Positions 30,941-43,708 of a stretch of DNA of 64,000 nt are shown one piece after another (the stretch's first letter is position 1; the number at the start of each line of letters is the position of its first letter). The notes beneath the pieces were generated by a model that saw nothing but the letters and a program-made list of their open reading frames with translations, did not search any database and was not told the origin of the DNA. Both the position numbers and the translations under genes were made by a program. This DNA is from Microbacterium dextranolyticum (lineage in GTDB: Bacteria > Actinomycetota > Actinomycetes > Actinomycetales > Microbacteriaceae). The DNA is taken from assembly GCF_016907295.1 (NCBI RefSeq), contig NZ_JAFBBR010000001.1, positions 2,356,001-2,420,000 on the forward strand. Reading direction: 5' to 3'.

Positions 30941-33849
30941 CGCGAGCCTCCCTCGGTGTCGGCCTGCGGATCGGTCTGCGGCTCGGCGCCGGGTTCGGGG
31001 GCGCCTGCCTCCGACGCGGCGATAGCAGGGGTCTTTCTCATCGCACGCGCGGGAGTGCGCCCCCCGGGGCGTGCCGCACGGTCACGTCCGACGACGCGCG
31101 GCCGGCGTCGTGCCTCGGCGAGCGAGTGGCGCGTCGGCACCGCGAGCAGCAGCGCCACCAGTACGACGCCGATCTGCACCAGAGCGATACGCCAGGCGCG
31201 ACCCGAGTCGACGGGCGGCCGCTCCTGCACGGGGGTCGTCACGCGCCAGAGCTTGCCCTTGGCGGTATCGCCGACGATCTCGAGATCGTCGCGCTGGTCG
31301 AGGGATGCCTCGGCCTGCAGACGCATGCTCGCTGCGGCATCCGCGCTCGACGACGTCGGATCGGTGAGGAGGACGTAGGCGATTCCGTGCGCGGCGAGCT
31401 CGCCCACCGCCGATCCCTTCGGGTCGGAGACGAGCTGGGCCGCGAGAGCCGAGGAGACCTCGTCGCCCGGATCGGCGGCGAGGCGCGCGGAGCGCAGCGT
31501 CGTCTGGCCGCCCAGTGCGGCCGTCGATCCCCAGACGATGTCGGTCACCACGGCGCCGTCGCGGGCGGGGGTCAGCACGAACGTCGCCGTGCCGAGCCCG
31601 TCGCGTCCCTCTGCCTCGACGTAGGCGGGCAGCGTGCTCGTCGACGACGCGGAGATGGTGGCCGTGCCGCGCATCAGGGCGGTGAGGGCCGGAACGGCGC
31701 TGACCGCGAGGGTCGCCATGACGAGGACGGCGAGCGGTGCGCGGACGCGCGCCCGATCCGGAAGCGCGTCGAGCGCGAGCGCGGCGGAGCAGAGCGCCGC
31801 GAGCCAGTACAGGCTGAGCGCGGCGCCGGGCCAGAGGGTGACGGCGGACGTGCCGTCGGATGCCACGGATACGCCGATCGCGGCGAGGGCCGTCGCGAGG
31901 GCGCCGAGACCGGCGACGGCGAGAATCGCAGCCGGCAGCGTCCGGGCGATGATCGGGGCGGCCAGCGCGAGCACGAGCAGGGGCGCGACGAGAAGCGGTG
32001 TCCAGAGCGCGATCTGCGGACCGCTCAGCGCACCCCAGCCGTCGGCCCCGGGGAAGCCGAGAGCCACGTGGAGTCGACGCAGCAGGTCGGTGCCGGAGGG
32101 GTCGCCGAGAGGCAGGCCCGGATCGGCCAGGAGCGACCACAGGTCGCCCGTCGTGACACGCCGCCAGGCGAGCGGCGCGAACGCGACGGCGGCCGGAACG
32201 ACGAGCCACAGCACGCGGGCGATTCCTCGGCCGTGCGCCAGGGTCGCCGTCAGGAGCAGGGCGATCGCCCAGCAGAGCACCAGGGCCGGGGCGAGAGAGG
32301 GGGCGCAGGCGACGATGACGGCGGCGATGAGCGAGCCGACGCCGGCGGCGCTCCAGGAGCGATGCGCCACGGTCGCGGTCCAGACCAGCCACGGCAGCAG
32401 AAGGTGGGCGATGACCACCGTCGGACGCCCGGTCATGAGGGCGTCGAGAAGGCTCGGCGCCAGGCACCATCCCACGGCCACGAGTGCGCGGACGACCGCA
32501 CGGTCACTGAACCGCGTCGCGGCGAACCAGCCGCCGAGCGCCGCCAGCGGCATCGCCAGCAGCCACAGCGCGACCATGACGCGCGACGGGGCGGCGGGCC
32601 ACAGCGAGCCGAGTGCGGCGATCACGGCGCTGAAGGGGTCGGCCGGGCCGATCGTCTCCCAGCCGAGCGGTCGGGCGCCGTACGCGGCATCCGCCCAGAG
32701 CGTTCCCAGCGTTGCGCGCAGGGGTGCCAGAGCGCCCCCACCCAGCACGGGCCACGTCACCAGCGAGAGGAAGGCCACGACGGAGAGCACGAGGGCGCCG
32801 AGCACGATCCAGGCACCCCCGCCGCTGAAGAAGCGCAGTTCCGCGCGATGCGTGTCTGCCGATCCCGCATCGTCCAGACGTTCGCGCAACGCGCGCTCGG
32901 TGACGCGCAACGGCGCGAGCTGCGCCCATGAGACGCGGCGCGTCGTGCGGATGCCGTGGCGCGTCCGCGCGACGGCGGCGACACGGACCAGGACGGTGGC
33001 GGCCGCCCCCCATTCGGGAAGGATCCGCGACGGGCGCTTCTCGAGCAGGGCGATGATCGTCCGCAGCACGGCCAGCGGCAGCAGGCTCAGCCAGTGCAGC
33101 GGCACGGCGGCAACCGGGGCGTAGGTCAGGCGACGGTGAAGCTGAGCGGTGCGCTGACGGTAGGCGGTGCGCATCGGCGAGGTCTCGTGGCGCGAGACCG
33201 ACACGATCGCCGTCGGCGCGAGCACGACACGTCCTCCGCGCAGGCGCGCACGCACGCCGAGGTCGAGACCTTCGTCGGCCCCGGCGAGGGCACGGTCGAG
33301 ACCGCCCAGGCCTTTCCAGGCATCCGCCCGGACGAGGATGCCGCGAACGTCCGCCCCGAGCACGTCTTCACCCGCATCATGCTGCCCCTGATCGCGTTCC
33401 CCGTCGGCGAGACCGATGGTGCGACCGAATCGCGTCATCGAGACGCCCAGCGAGACGATCCGCTTCTTCTTGTCGGCCCGCACCAGCTTGGGCGCCGCGA
33501 ATGCGACCGACGGTGCCGTCTCGAGAGCGCCGGCCAGCCGGGCGAGGGCGTCGGGCTCGGGCGAGGAATCCTGACTGAGGATCCAGACCGCGTCCCCGTC
33601 CATCCGGCGCGAGCCGAGGGCGAGGGCATCGGCGAAGCTCGTGCCGCGATCGGCGGAGACCACGGCCTCGGCGGTCGAACCGGCGGCGATGGCATGCACC
33701 GCGGCATCCGCGTCGCACAGGATGATGGTGAGCGCATCGACCGGACGCGACTGCGCACGGAGCGCGTCGAGGGTCCGCTGCAGCTGGATGTCCGCGGACG
33801 CGCGCCCCTCGGGGCGCACGACCAGCAACGCGTGAACTCGGGAGGGCAT
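30937..33849 (-). CDS. giant family-2 glycosyltransferase with polytopic membrane domain
   Basis: 970 residues. Residues ~1-250 are a GT-A (family 2) domain: HALLVVRPEGRASADIQLQRTLDAL..., with SQDSSPEPDALARL in the DXD position and NVRGIL-like residues around GADVRGILVRADAW. From ~270 onwards there are about a dozen hydrophobic helices with extracytoplasmic loops (for example IVLGALVLSVVAFLSLVTWPVL). Homologues are common next to DUF5719 and whiB2 in actinobacteria and are predicted to add sugars to envelope polymers. The nucleotide sugar is unknown. Confidence 0.85.
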   Translation of the reverse strand: MPSRVHALLVVRPEGRASADIQLQRTLDALRAQSRPVDALTIILCDADAAVHAIAAGSTAEAVVSADRGTSFADALALGSRRMDGDAVWILSQDSSPEPDALARLAGALETAPSVAFAAPKLVRADKKKRIVSLGVSMTRFGRTIGLADGERDQGQHDAGEDVLGADVRGILVRADAWKGLGGLDRALAGADEGLDLGVRARLRGGRVVLAPTAIVSVSRHETSPMRTAYRQRTAQLHRRLTYAPVAAVPLHWLSLLPLAVLRTIIALLEKRPSRILPEWGAAATVLVRVAAVARTRHGIRTTRRVSWAQLAPLRVTERALRERLDDAGSADTHRAELRFFSGGGAWIVLGALVLSVVAFLSLVTWPVLGGGALAPLRATLGTLWADAAYGARPLGWETIGPADPFSAVIAALGSLWPAAPSRVMVALWLLAMPLAALGGWFAATRFSDRAVVRALVAVGWCLAPSLLDALMTGRPTVVIAHLLLPWLVWTATVAHRSWSAAGVGSLIAAVIVACAPSLAPALVLCWAIALLLTATLAHGRGIARVLWLVVPAAVAFAPLAWRRVTTGDLWSLLADPGLPLGDPSGTDLLRRLHVALGFPGADGWGALSGPQIALWTPLLVAPLLVLALAAPIIARTLPAAILAVAGLGALATALAAIGVSVASDGTSAVTLWPGAALSLYWLAALCSAALALDALPDRARVRAPLAVLVMATLAVSAVPALTALMRGTATISASSTSTLPAYVEAEGRDGLGTATFVLTPARDGAVVTDIVWGSTAALGGQTTLRSARLAADPGDEVSSALAAQLVSDPKGSAVGELAAHGIAYVLLTDPTSSSADAAASMRLQAEASLDQRDDLEIVGDTAKGKLWRVTTPVQERPPVDSGRAWRIALVQIGVVLVALLLAVPTRHSLAEARRRPRVVGRDRAARPGGRTPARAMRKTPAIAASEAGAPEPGAEPQTDPQADTEGGSR

Positions 33850-33933
33850 GACCCCGTCAGCCTAAGCGGGTCACCTATGTGACCGAAACCGCCACGCCCG
33901 AACCCCGCGGATCGTCCCCGACCGGCATCTGCC

Positions 33934-33951
33934 GAGGGGCGCCGGCCCCTC
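33934..33951 (-). terminator. short GC hairpin after whiB2
   Basis: GAGGGGC (33934-33940) and GCCCCTC (33945-33951) pair around a four-base loop, 26 bases beyond the whiB2 stop and before the glycosyltransferase start. It is a compact candidate terminator without a U-tract. Confidence 0.5.
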
Positions 33952-33977
33952 TCAGCGGGCGGTGATGAGGGCCGCGC

Positions 33978-34295
33978 TCAGGCGCGACGCTTGAGCTTGC
34001 GACGCTCGCGCTCGCTGAGTCCGCCCCAGATTCCGAAGCGCTCGTCGTTCTGCAGGGCGTACTCGAGGCACTGGTCGCGCACGTCGCACGTGGTGCAGAT
34101 CCGCTTGGCGTCGCGCGTCGAGCCGCCCTTCTCAGGGAAGAACGCTTCGGGATCGGTCTGTGCGCACAGTGCGTCCGCCTGCCAGGCGAGGGCGGCGTCG
34201 ACATCGGCTTCCGCCGGACGGCGCACCCCGGGAACACCGAGGTTCACCGGGTCGACGAACCAGTTGTCGGGAACCCCGGAACGGTATTCGGCCAT
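33978..34295 (-). CDS. whiB2: WhiB-family regulator (WhiB2-like)
   Basis: 105 residues with cluster cysteines C44, C67, C70 and C76, then GIWGG and the basic LSERERRKLKRRA tail. The ~40-residue N-terminal extension (MAEYRSGVPDNWFVDPVNLGVPG) and the position beside manA and cell-envelope genes match WhiB2/WhmD, which controls septation in mycobacteria. GGAAG lies upstream of the chosen ATG; a longer frame is possible but runs into the promoter. Confidence 0.9.
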   Translation of the reverse strand: MAEYRSGVPDNWFVDPVNLGVPGVRRPAEADVDAALAWQADALCAQTDPEAFFPEKGGSTRDAKRICTTCDVRDQCLEYALQNDERFGIWGGLSERERRKLKRRA

Positions 34296-34324
34296 ATCGT
34301 TCTTCCCTCTCGATTCGACGCACA

Positions 34325-34373
34325 CAACACGCGTGTTGGGAATAATTACACCTCTGTCATTCCCGTGGGTCAA
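34325..34373 (-). promoter_or_regulatory. whiB2 promoter and 14-bp palindrome
   Basis: On the minus strand TTGACC (34368-34373) and TGTAAT (34345-34350) are separated by 17 bases, a good sigma-70-type promoter. Just downstream, CAACACGCGTGTTG (34325-34338) is a perfect 14-base palindrome near the expected transcription start, ideal for an operator. The AT-rich stretch stands out in this genome. Confidence 0.65.
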
Positions 34374-34463
34374 GTCGCGGATCGTAAACCCTCAAGGCGT
34401 CATTGAACCTTCACGGCGCGTCATCGGCGTGTCGCGCCCGCGCGACGGTCGTCGCCGCGGGCG

Positions 34464-35630
34464 TCAGATCGGTGCGCCGGGCTGGGCGACGAAGGCCTCG
34501 CCGGCGCCGGTGAGGACGAGGTCGTCGTCCGCTCCCCCGACGTACACAGCCTCACCGGGCGCGAGCAGCACGGACTCGCCTGCGGAGGCGACCGTGACTC
34601 GACCGACGGTCGCGAGGACGATGGCCGGGCCGCGCCGTGCGATCCGGTGCCCCTCACCCTCGAGCTCGGCGCGCACCAGGGCGAAATCGGGCACCGGCGG
34701 GGCGAACAGCTCGACGCCGGGCTCGAGCACCTGCGGCTCGACCAGGGGTGCAGGCCCGGTCGCGGGGTCGAGGACGCGCAGCAGCTCGGGCACGTCGACG
34801 TGCTTGGGGGTGAGGCCGCCGCGGAGCACGTTGTCGCTCGCCGCCATCAGCTCGACGCCGAGGCCGGACTGGTACGCGTGCAGAACGCCGGCGGGCGCGA
34901 ACAGCGCTTCGCCGCGGCGCAGGACCACGAGGTTCATCAGGAGCGCGACGAACAGGCCCGCGTCACCGGGGAAGTCGCCGGCTGCGACGCGCAGCGAGGC
35001 GACCTCGGCGGCGAACGAGTCGCCCGTGGCGGTGTCGAGGGCCGCCGTCAACTGCGCGACGTCGGCGGCGGATGCCTCGGTCAGCGCCCACTCCAATGCG
35101 TTGCGGACCGCGGTCTCGTCCTCGGTCGACAGGAGGGCGTCGAGATGCGCGAGTGCACCGCCGGTCTCACCTTGTGCGTCGAGGAGCACGTGGAGGAGCC
35201 GACGCGTCGTTCCCAGCTCGCGGATGCCGACGAGCGCGTGGAACTCGTCGCTGAGGGCGACGATGATCTCGGGCTTGTGGTTGTCGTCTCGGTAGAGCCG
35301 ATCGGCGGCGTCGCGGGCGATGCCGGCCGCCTCTTCGCGCGCGAATCCCTCCTCGGCCTGAGCCTTCGTCGGGTGGGCCTGGATCGACAGCGACGACCCG
35401 GCCGCGAGGAGCTTCAGAAGGTAGGGAAGAGGCTGCTCCCCCGCCGCGGCGAGGGCGACATCCAGAGTCTGTCCCGAGCCGCCCGTGACGAGTGACGGGT
35501 TGCCCGGGTGGTCGCCGTACCAGATCTCCGCCTCGGGGCCGCCGGTGGGCGTACGGCCGAGGAGCGCGGGGATCAGCTCCGTCGACCCCCAGGAGTAATC
35601 ACGCGGGACGTTCGAGATGGGGATCAGCAT
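34464..35630 (-). CDS. manA: mannose-6-phosphate isomerase, class I
   Basis: 388 residues. Interconverts fructose-6-P and mannose-6-P, feeding GDP-mannose. Motifs: DYSWGS at the N-terminus, LSIQAHPTKAQAEEGFAREE (zinc ligand and loop), DNHKPEIIVAL, and FAPAGVLHAYQSGLGVELMAASDNVLRGGLTPKHVD with zinc-site and catalytic residues. The start ATG (MLIPISNVPRDY) is standard; sequence upstream on this strand overlaps the divergent membrane-protein gene. whiB2 lies just downstream. Confidence 0.95.
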   Translation of the reverse strand: MLIPISNVPRDYSWGSTELIPALLGRTPTGGPEAEIWYGDHPGNPSLVTGGSGQTLDVALAAAGEQPLPYLLKLLAAGSSLSIQAHPTKAQAEEGFAREEAAGIARDAADRLYRDDNHKPEIIVALSDEFHALVGIRELGTTRRLLHVLLDAQGETGGALAHLDALLSTEDETAVRNALEWALTEASAADVAQLTAALDTATGDSFAAEVASLRVAAGDFPGDAGLFVALLMNLVVLRRGEALFAPAGVLHAYQSGLGVELMAASDNVLRGGLTPKHVDVPELLRVLDPATGPAPLVEPQVLEPGVELFAPPVPDFALVRAELEGEGHRIARRGPAIVLATVGRVTVASAGESVLLAPGEAVYVGGADDDLVLTGAGEAFVAQPGAPI

Positions 35631-35672
35631 GACCCTCAGCCTAGAGGCGGCCCACGGTACCCTGATATCACC

Positions 35673-37076
35673 ATGCCCGTGCATACCAACCACCCCGTCG
35701 CGGCGCCGCCGTCCGCTCCGATCCGCGAGAAGACCGGGCAGCTGCTGCTTCGTGGATGGTGCGTCTTCGTCATGGCGGCCGCACTCGGTGGGACCTCGTG
35801 GCTGATGGCCGTGGGGGTCACCGGCGCCGGAATCGTCGCCGTCGGATCCACTCTCGTCTCGCTGGCGCTGTGGGTGCGACTGCGCCCCGAGGTGCAGTGG
35901 CGCCGCCTGCCCTGGTTCGCGCTGCTGTACGTGGCCTGGGCGGTCGCATCCCTCACCTGGACGGCGTACCCGGATGCCACCATGCTGACCCTCGTGCTGC
36001 TGCTGTCGACAACGGCGCAGGCGATGTTCGTCGGCTCGGTGCTGACGTGGCGCGAGATCGTGCGCGCGATGGCATCCGCCCTCAAATGGATCCTCGGACT
36101 GTCGATCGCCTTCGAGCTGTGGGTCGCCCTCGTCTGGGGCGGACCCATCCTGCCCGGCTTCGAGCGCCCGAGCGGTCACGTGGAGTTCGCCGTCGTCTTC
36201 TGGTCGCGAGATCACCTGTTCGACGGAGACCGCATCCAGGGGCTGTTCGGCGATGCCAACTCGCTCGCGTATGTCTCGCTGCTCGCCATGATCGTGTTCG
36301 CCGTGCGGTACGCCTCGCGCGCGCATCGGCGTGGCACGCTGATCGCATGGTTCGCTCTCGCCGCGTTCCTGTTCTGGCGCGCGAGTTCGGCGACCGCCAC
36401 GCTCGCCGCGGTCGGTGTGCTCCTCGTCTTCGCCGCGATCGTGCTCATGCGCGGAGCCCAGACGCCGCGGGAGCGCGCGCGCTGGTACGCCCTCTTCTCG
36501 ACGGTCGGCGTGCTCTTCATCGGCGTGCTCTTCTGGGGCCGACAGTGGGTGTTCTCGCTGTTGGATCGATCGTCCGACCTCAGCGGGCGCGAACGCATCT
36601 GGGGAGAGGTGTGGGAACGCGCCGTCCAGCACCCCCTGCACGGCTGGGGCTTCTCGACACCGTGGGTTCCGACCGATCCGCAGTTCGACGGCTGGATCGT
36701 CGATCAAGGCGAGACGGTGATGCAGGCGCACAACATGTGGGTCGACATCTTCTTCCAGCTCGGCGCCGTGGGCGTCTTCTGCACGGCTCTGACGACCCTC
36801 GCGTTCACCTGGCGATCCTGGTTCTTCGCCGTCGACCGCCCCCGCTGGGACCTCGTCGCGACGCGCCCGTACTCGCCCGTCACGCTCGTGTCGGCGTTGA
36901 CCGCCACGGTGCTGCTCGTGCAGGGGCTCAGCGAGTCGTCGCCGCTCATGGGCTGGGGCTGGTTCTTCCTGATCCTCCTCGCCTTCAAGATCAAGCAGGC
37001 CCCGCTGATCGGCCGCGGACCGACCGAACAGAGGCTCGTCGCCGAGCAGGGCGAACCGGCCGCTGCGGCGCGCTGA
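35673..37076 (+). CDS. O-antigen ligase-like polytopic membrane protein
   Basis: 467 residues with about ten to twelve hydrophobic segments and the Wzy/WaaL-type long loop near the C-terminus (FLIGVLFWGRQWVFSLLDRSSDLSGRERIWGEV, then HPLHGWGFSTPW, with H and R positions). The R-E-R-I-W and GxG motifs are typical of the family, which transfers or polymerises lipid-linked glycans. It is divergent from manA and followed ~50 bases later by a GT2 gene. The acceptor is unknown. Confidence 0.85.
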   Translation: MPVHTNHPVAAPPSAPIREKTGQLLLRGWCVFVMAAALGGTSWLMAVGVTGAGIVAVGSTLVSLALWVRLRPEVQWRRLPWFALLYVAWAVASLTWTAYPDATMLTLVLLLSTTAQAMFVGSVLTWREIVRAMASALKWILGLSIAFELWVALVWGGPILPGFERPSGHVEFAVVFWSRDHLFDGDRIQGLFGDANSLAYVSLLAMIVFAVRYASRAHRRGTLIAWFALAAFLFWRASSATATLAAVGVLLVFAAIVLMRGAQTPRERARWYALFSTVGVLFIGVLFWGRQWVFSLLDRSSDLSGRERIWGEVWERAVQHPLHGWGFSTPWVPTDPQFDGWIVDQGETVMQAHNMWVDIFFQLGAVGVFCTALTTLAFTWRSWFFAVDRPRWDLVATRPYSPVTLVSALTATVLLVQGLSESSPLMGWGWFFLILLAFKIKQAPLIGRGPTEQRLVAEQGEPAAAAR

Positions 37077-37129
37077 GCGGTTCGGCTCACACCGTCGGCG
37101 CAGAGGCGCCACGGTACAATCGCTGTGCC

Positions 37130-38158
37130 ATGTCGCTCCCTTCTTCTTCGCCGTCCCCCTCCGACGACGCCACCGCTTCTACCGTGCAGCCCCCCGCCGA
37201 CGGGCAGCCGTTCGACCCCGCAACGGCGACGATCGCGATCGTGACGTACAACCGCTCGGCGCTGCTCACCCGCCTGCTCGACAGCATCACGGCGATGGAT
37301 CCGAAGCCCGGTCACGTCGTCATCGTCGACAACGCGTCGAGCGACAACACGACCGAGCTGGTCGAGTCGTACCGAGACCGCCTCGGCACTGAGCTCGTCT
37401 ACCGACGCCTCGACACCAACACCGGTGGGTCGGGCGGTTTCAGTGAGGGCATGCGCGTCGCGTACGAGCTCGGCTCGACGTGGATCTGGGTGATGGACGA
37501 TGACGTCGAGGTCATGCCCGACGGCCTCGCGCGCATGGGCGCGTGGGCGCCCCGCTTCAAGTCGATCCAGGGCCGGCGCTACGACTTCGACGGCAGCGAG
37601 TTCTATTGGCAGTACCGCATCGCCGAACGCATGGGCATTCCCATCCCGTTCGCGCCGAGCGGCTTCGACGCCTCGGGATACAAGGAGATGAACTCCGGAT
37701 GCTTCGAGGGCATGTTCATCCACCGCGACATCGTCGGGCAGATCGGTCTGCCCGATCCGCGGTTCTTCATCTATTGGGACGACCAGACTTACGGCTGGCT
37801 GGCCTCTCGCGTGACCACCTCGGTGATCGTGAACGAGTTCGTGCTGCGGCGCACGCGCGAGATCAAGCAGTGGGACATGGGCATCCGTCACATGAACGCG
37901 TCGAGCGACGCGTACCGGTACTACATCATGCGCAACCGCGCGATCATCAAGCGCTACTACCGTGCAGCCGGCGTCTACAACCCGGTGCTGTTCGGCCTGG
38001 GAACGACCCTCACCTTCGGCAAGGAGCTCATTCGACTGCTCCTCGTCGAGCGCACCGTTCGCGGCACGTCGAACCTCTTCCGGGGGCTGAGCGACGGACG
38101 CAAGATCGCGAAGGATGCCTCATGGCAGCCGATGCCGCCGCTGGTGGCCGGCGACTGA
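37130..38158 (+). CDS. family-2 glycosyltransferase (GlfT1/rhamnosyl-like)
   Basis: 342 residues. The first ~35 residues are Ser/Pro-rich and disordered. The GT-A core starts ATIAIVTYNRSALLTRLLDSI, with VDNASSDNTTELV and the DXD-like motif WVMDDDVEVMPDGL. NSGCFEGMFIHRDIVGQIGLPDPRFFIYWDDQTYGWL matches galactofuranosyl and rhamnosyltransferase-type enzymes. An extended C-terminal helical part follows. The context (O-antigen ligase-like, glf, rml genes) suggests use of dTDP-rhamnose or UDP-galactofuranose; the exact substrate is inferred. Confidence 0.85.
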   Translation: MSLPSSSPSPSDDATASTVQPPADGQPFDPATATIAIVTYNRSALLTRLLDSITAMDPKPGHVVIVDNASSDNTTELVESYRDRLGTELVYRRLDTNTGGSGGFSEGMRVAYELGSTWIWVMDDDVEVMPDGLARMGAWAPRFKSIQGRRYDFDGSEFYWQYRIAERMGIPIPFAPSGFDASGYKEMNSGCFEGMFIHRDIVGQIGLPDPRFFIYWDDQTYGWLASRVTTSVIVNEFVLRRTREIKQWDMGIRHMNASSDAYRYYIMRNRAIIKRYYRAAGVYNPVLFGLGTTLTFGKELIRLLLVERTVRGTSNLFRGLSDGRKIAKDASWQPMPPLVAGD

Positions 38159-38219
38159 CCCCACTCGTACTCGCGGCCGCCCGCGCAACGAACAGACGGC
38201 CAGAGGCTCTGAAAACGGC

Positions 38220-39305
38220 TCACGTCACCCGTTGCTGACTCGAGCGAATCAAAGCCACCCGATTGACCCATCGGGCTGGTAAAGGAAGCACGAAAAGTGC
38301 CTCTACAAGCGAGCTGCGCGCGCGAAGGAAGACTAGCGCGCTTCCGACTGCCAACGACAGGGCGACCCCTCCGAGGATGTGCCATTCCCACGCCCACACC
38401 TCATGTGAACCGAGCCACATCGTCCAGGCGATTTGCAAGGGGAAATGGCTGACATAGTAGACGATGGAGTTTCGGCCCAAGAATCGAGTCCAGGGCGTCG
38501 CGACATTCGGGACAGCGCGCGCCGTAACGATGAGGCCCCCTATCGCCACGAGGACGATGGGAGCGACCAACGGATCGAAATGACCGAAGATCATCGGCAC
38601 GCGCTCATCGTAAATCTGGGCGACGTAGAAGGCTGCGTATCCCAACGCAACTGCCGCCGCTGGCCACCGCCAGCGAGGCCGATCCCACGCTTGTAGATAG
38701 CGCCGAACACGCCAAATCGCGTCTCCTGCGAAAAAGAATGCGGCAAGGAAGAAGAACTGCGTCCAATGCGTTGAAGGTGCAAGCACGGATGCGCCCCATG
38801 CAGCAGCGGGTGCCAGCCACGCGGGCGCGCGGCGAAGCAATGGCGCTATGGCATAGAACACAGCGAGATAGCACAGGAACCACAGCCACGTTCCGCCGAG
38901 CCAGAGCTTCCACGAACTCAGCTGTTCCATGCCTGCGACTGCTCCGTAGGCGAGTACCCAGACGAAGCTTGGCCAGACGATTCGCCGTAGTTTACCGAGG
39001 TAGTAGCGCCCTGGAGATGCTTCTAGAGACCGGGGCAACAGCATCCCTGAGAGGAAGACCAGAAGAGGCATCCTGTAAGGAAGCGCACCCACATCGATGA
39101 TCATCACAGCGTCCGGCGGGGCCACGCCCGAGAACATCGCCGCAAGATCGATCGCGTGATGCAGCAAGACCAGTAGGATCGCCACTCCTCGGAGGAAGTC
39201 CATCCATCCCACCCTGCCTGCGATGATCGCCGCTCCATTCTGCTGGGTGCCGAGCGCCGGCCGTTCGAATCCCCAAGTATCGCACACGGCTTCTCGTTGG
39301 ACCAC
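38220..39305 (-). CDS. acyltransferase 3 family membrane protein
   Basis: 361 residues from a GTG. About ten hydrophobic helices; the family motif WMDFLRGVAILLVLLHHAID carries the conserved H following the first helix. Such enzymes O-acetylate or succinylate exported glycans. The start lies 40 bases from the left end of IS element 1, so its upstream promoter region is now the insertion element. Codon use and GC are lower than in the housekeeping part of the window. Confidence 0.85.
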   Translation of the reverse strand: MVQREAVCDTWGFERPALGTQQNGAAIIAGRVGWMDFLRGVAILLVLLHHAIDLAAMFSGVAPPDAVMIIDVGALPYRMPLLVFLSGMLLPRSLEASPGRYYLGKLRRIVWPSFVWVLAYGAVAGMEQLSSWKLWLGGTWLWFLCYLAVFYAIAPLLRRAPAWLAPAAAWGASVLAPSTHWTQFFFLAAFFFAGDAIWRVRRYLQAWDRPRWRWPAAAVALGYAAFYVAQIYDERVPMIFGHFDPLVAPIVLVAIGGLIVTARAVPNVATPWTRFLGRNSIVYYVSHFPLQIAWTMWLGSHEVWAWEWHILGGVALSLAVGSALVFLRARSSLVEALFVLPLPARWVNRVALIRSSQQRVT

Positions 39306-39344
39306 GGCAGCTGCGGTAAAGCCATCCTGAGATTGATAGATGCA

Positions 39345-40273
39345 CTAGGGTGTGTTGCTAAAGGTTGATTTGTGGCGCGCGGGTGACGCTTGAAGCGTGG
39401 CGCCTACTGAGATCTCCGATGAGGTGTGGGCTGTGATCGGCCCGTTGTTCCCTGTTCCGAAGGCGACGGGCAGGCCGCCGCTGGAGCGCCGTGCGGTGGT
39501 GGAGGCGACCGCATGGCGGTATCGGACGGGGGCTCCGTGGCGGGAGGTGCCGGAGCGGTTCGGGAACTGGAACACGATCTACAAGAAGTTCAACCGGTGG
39601 TCCGAGCAGGGCGTCTGGGCGCGCGTGCTCGAGAAGGTCCAGTCCCTCACGCATCAACGCGGCGAGTTGGACTGGGTGGCGTCGATCGACTCGACGATCG
39701 TGCGCGTGCATCAGCACGGCGCGACCCTCCGCCGGGACACAGGGGGCTCGGTCGAACTACAAGAAGTTCGGGCCGGAGCCTCCTGACCACGCGATCGGCC
39801 GCTCCCGCGGCGGGTTGACGACGAAGAACCATCTGGTCTGCGACGGGAGAGGCCGGGCTCTCGCGTTTGTGCTGACGCCGGGGCAGGCGGCGGACACGAG
39901 CATGCTGATCGACACGCTCTCCGAGGTCCGCGTAGCCGGCCGCACCGGCAGGCCGAGGTCGCGGCCGGACCGGCTGCTCGCGGACAAGGGCTACCCGTCG
40001 AAGGCGAACCGGGCCTGGCTGCGTGAGCACGACATCGCCGCCACGATCCCCGAACGCGACGACCAGATCGCCCACCGTCGGAAGAACCCCGGCCGTCCGA
40101 TCGACTTCGGCCGCGAGCAGAAGGAACGCTACAAGGGCCGCAACGTCGTCGAACGCTGCTTCAACAGGCTCAAGCAGTGGCGCGGTATCGCGATGCGCTC
40201 AGACAAGACCGCCCGGAACTACCACTCCGCGATCTGCCTCGCCGCGACCCTCCAATGGGTTTAGCAACACACC

Positions 40274-40277
<4 letters not shown>
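39345..40277 (+). mobile_element. IS5-family insertion sequence 1 (IS427-group type)
   Basis: 933 bases counting both copies of the CTAG target. The terminal inverted repeats are identical over 18 bases: CTAGGGTGTGTTGCTAAA at 39345-39362, and its complement at 40260-40277. CTAG on each side is consistent with a 4-base (YTAR) duplication of the IS427 group. One transposase read through a frameshift fills the element. The right-hand CTAG also supplies the TAG stop codon of the minus-strand VanY-type gene. A second related element lies at 50920. Confidence 0.93.
39397..40264 (+). CDS. IS5-family transposase with frameshift (IS 1)
   Basis: Predicted DDE transposase of about 288 residues made from two overlapping frames. 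Frame A (GTG 39397 to 39786) holds the N-terminal helix-turn-helix domain (DUF4096-like: ISDEVWAVIGPLFP, AVVEATAWRYRTGAPWREVPERFGNW) and the first catalytic Asp (WVASIDSTIVRVHQHG). Frame B (to 40264) holds HLVCDGRGRALAFVLTPGQAADT, the second Asp (LLADKGYPSKANRAWL) and the DDE Glu with its lysine (RYKGRNVVERCFNRLK). The crossover is probably at ACAGGGGGC, G5 at 39742-39746, with a +1 shift. Both halves are intact, so the element may be active. Confidence 0.88.
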
Positions 40278-43609
<3,332 letters not shown>

Positions 43610-43708
43610 CCACTCCCCCTGGTCGGCCGCAAAGTGCAACCGACCGACCATGATAGCTTGGATGCCGCTCGCGCCGCCTGTGCGGCGCATTAGTGAGGAG
43701 AACCACGA

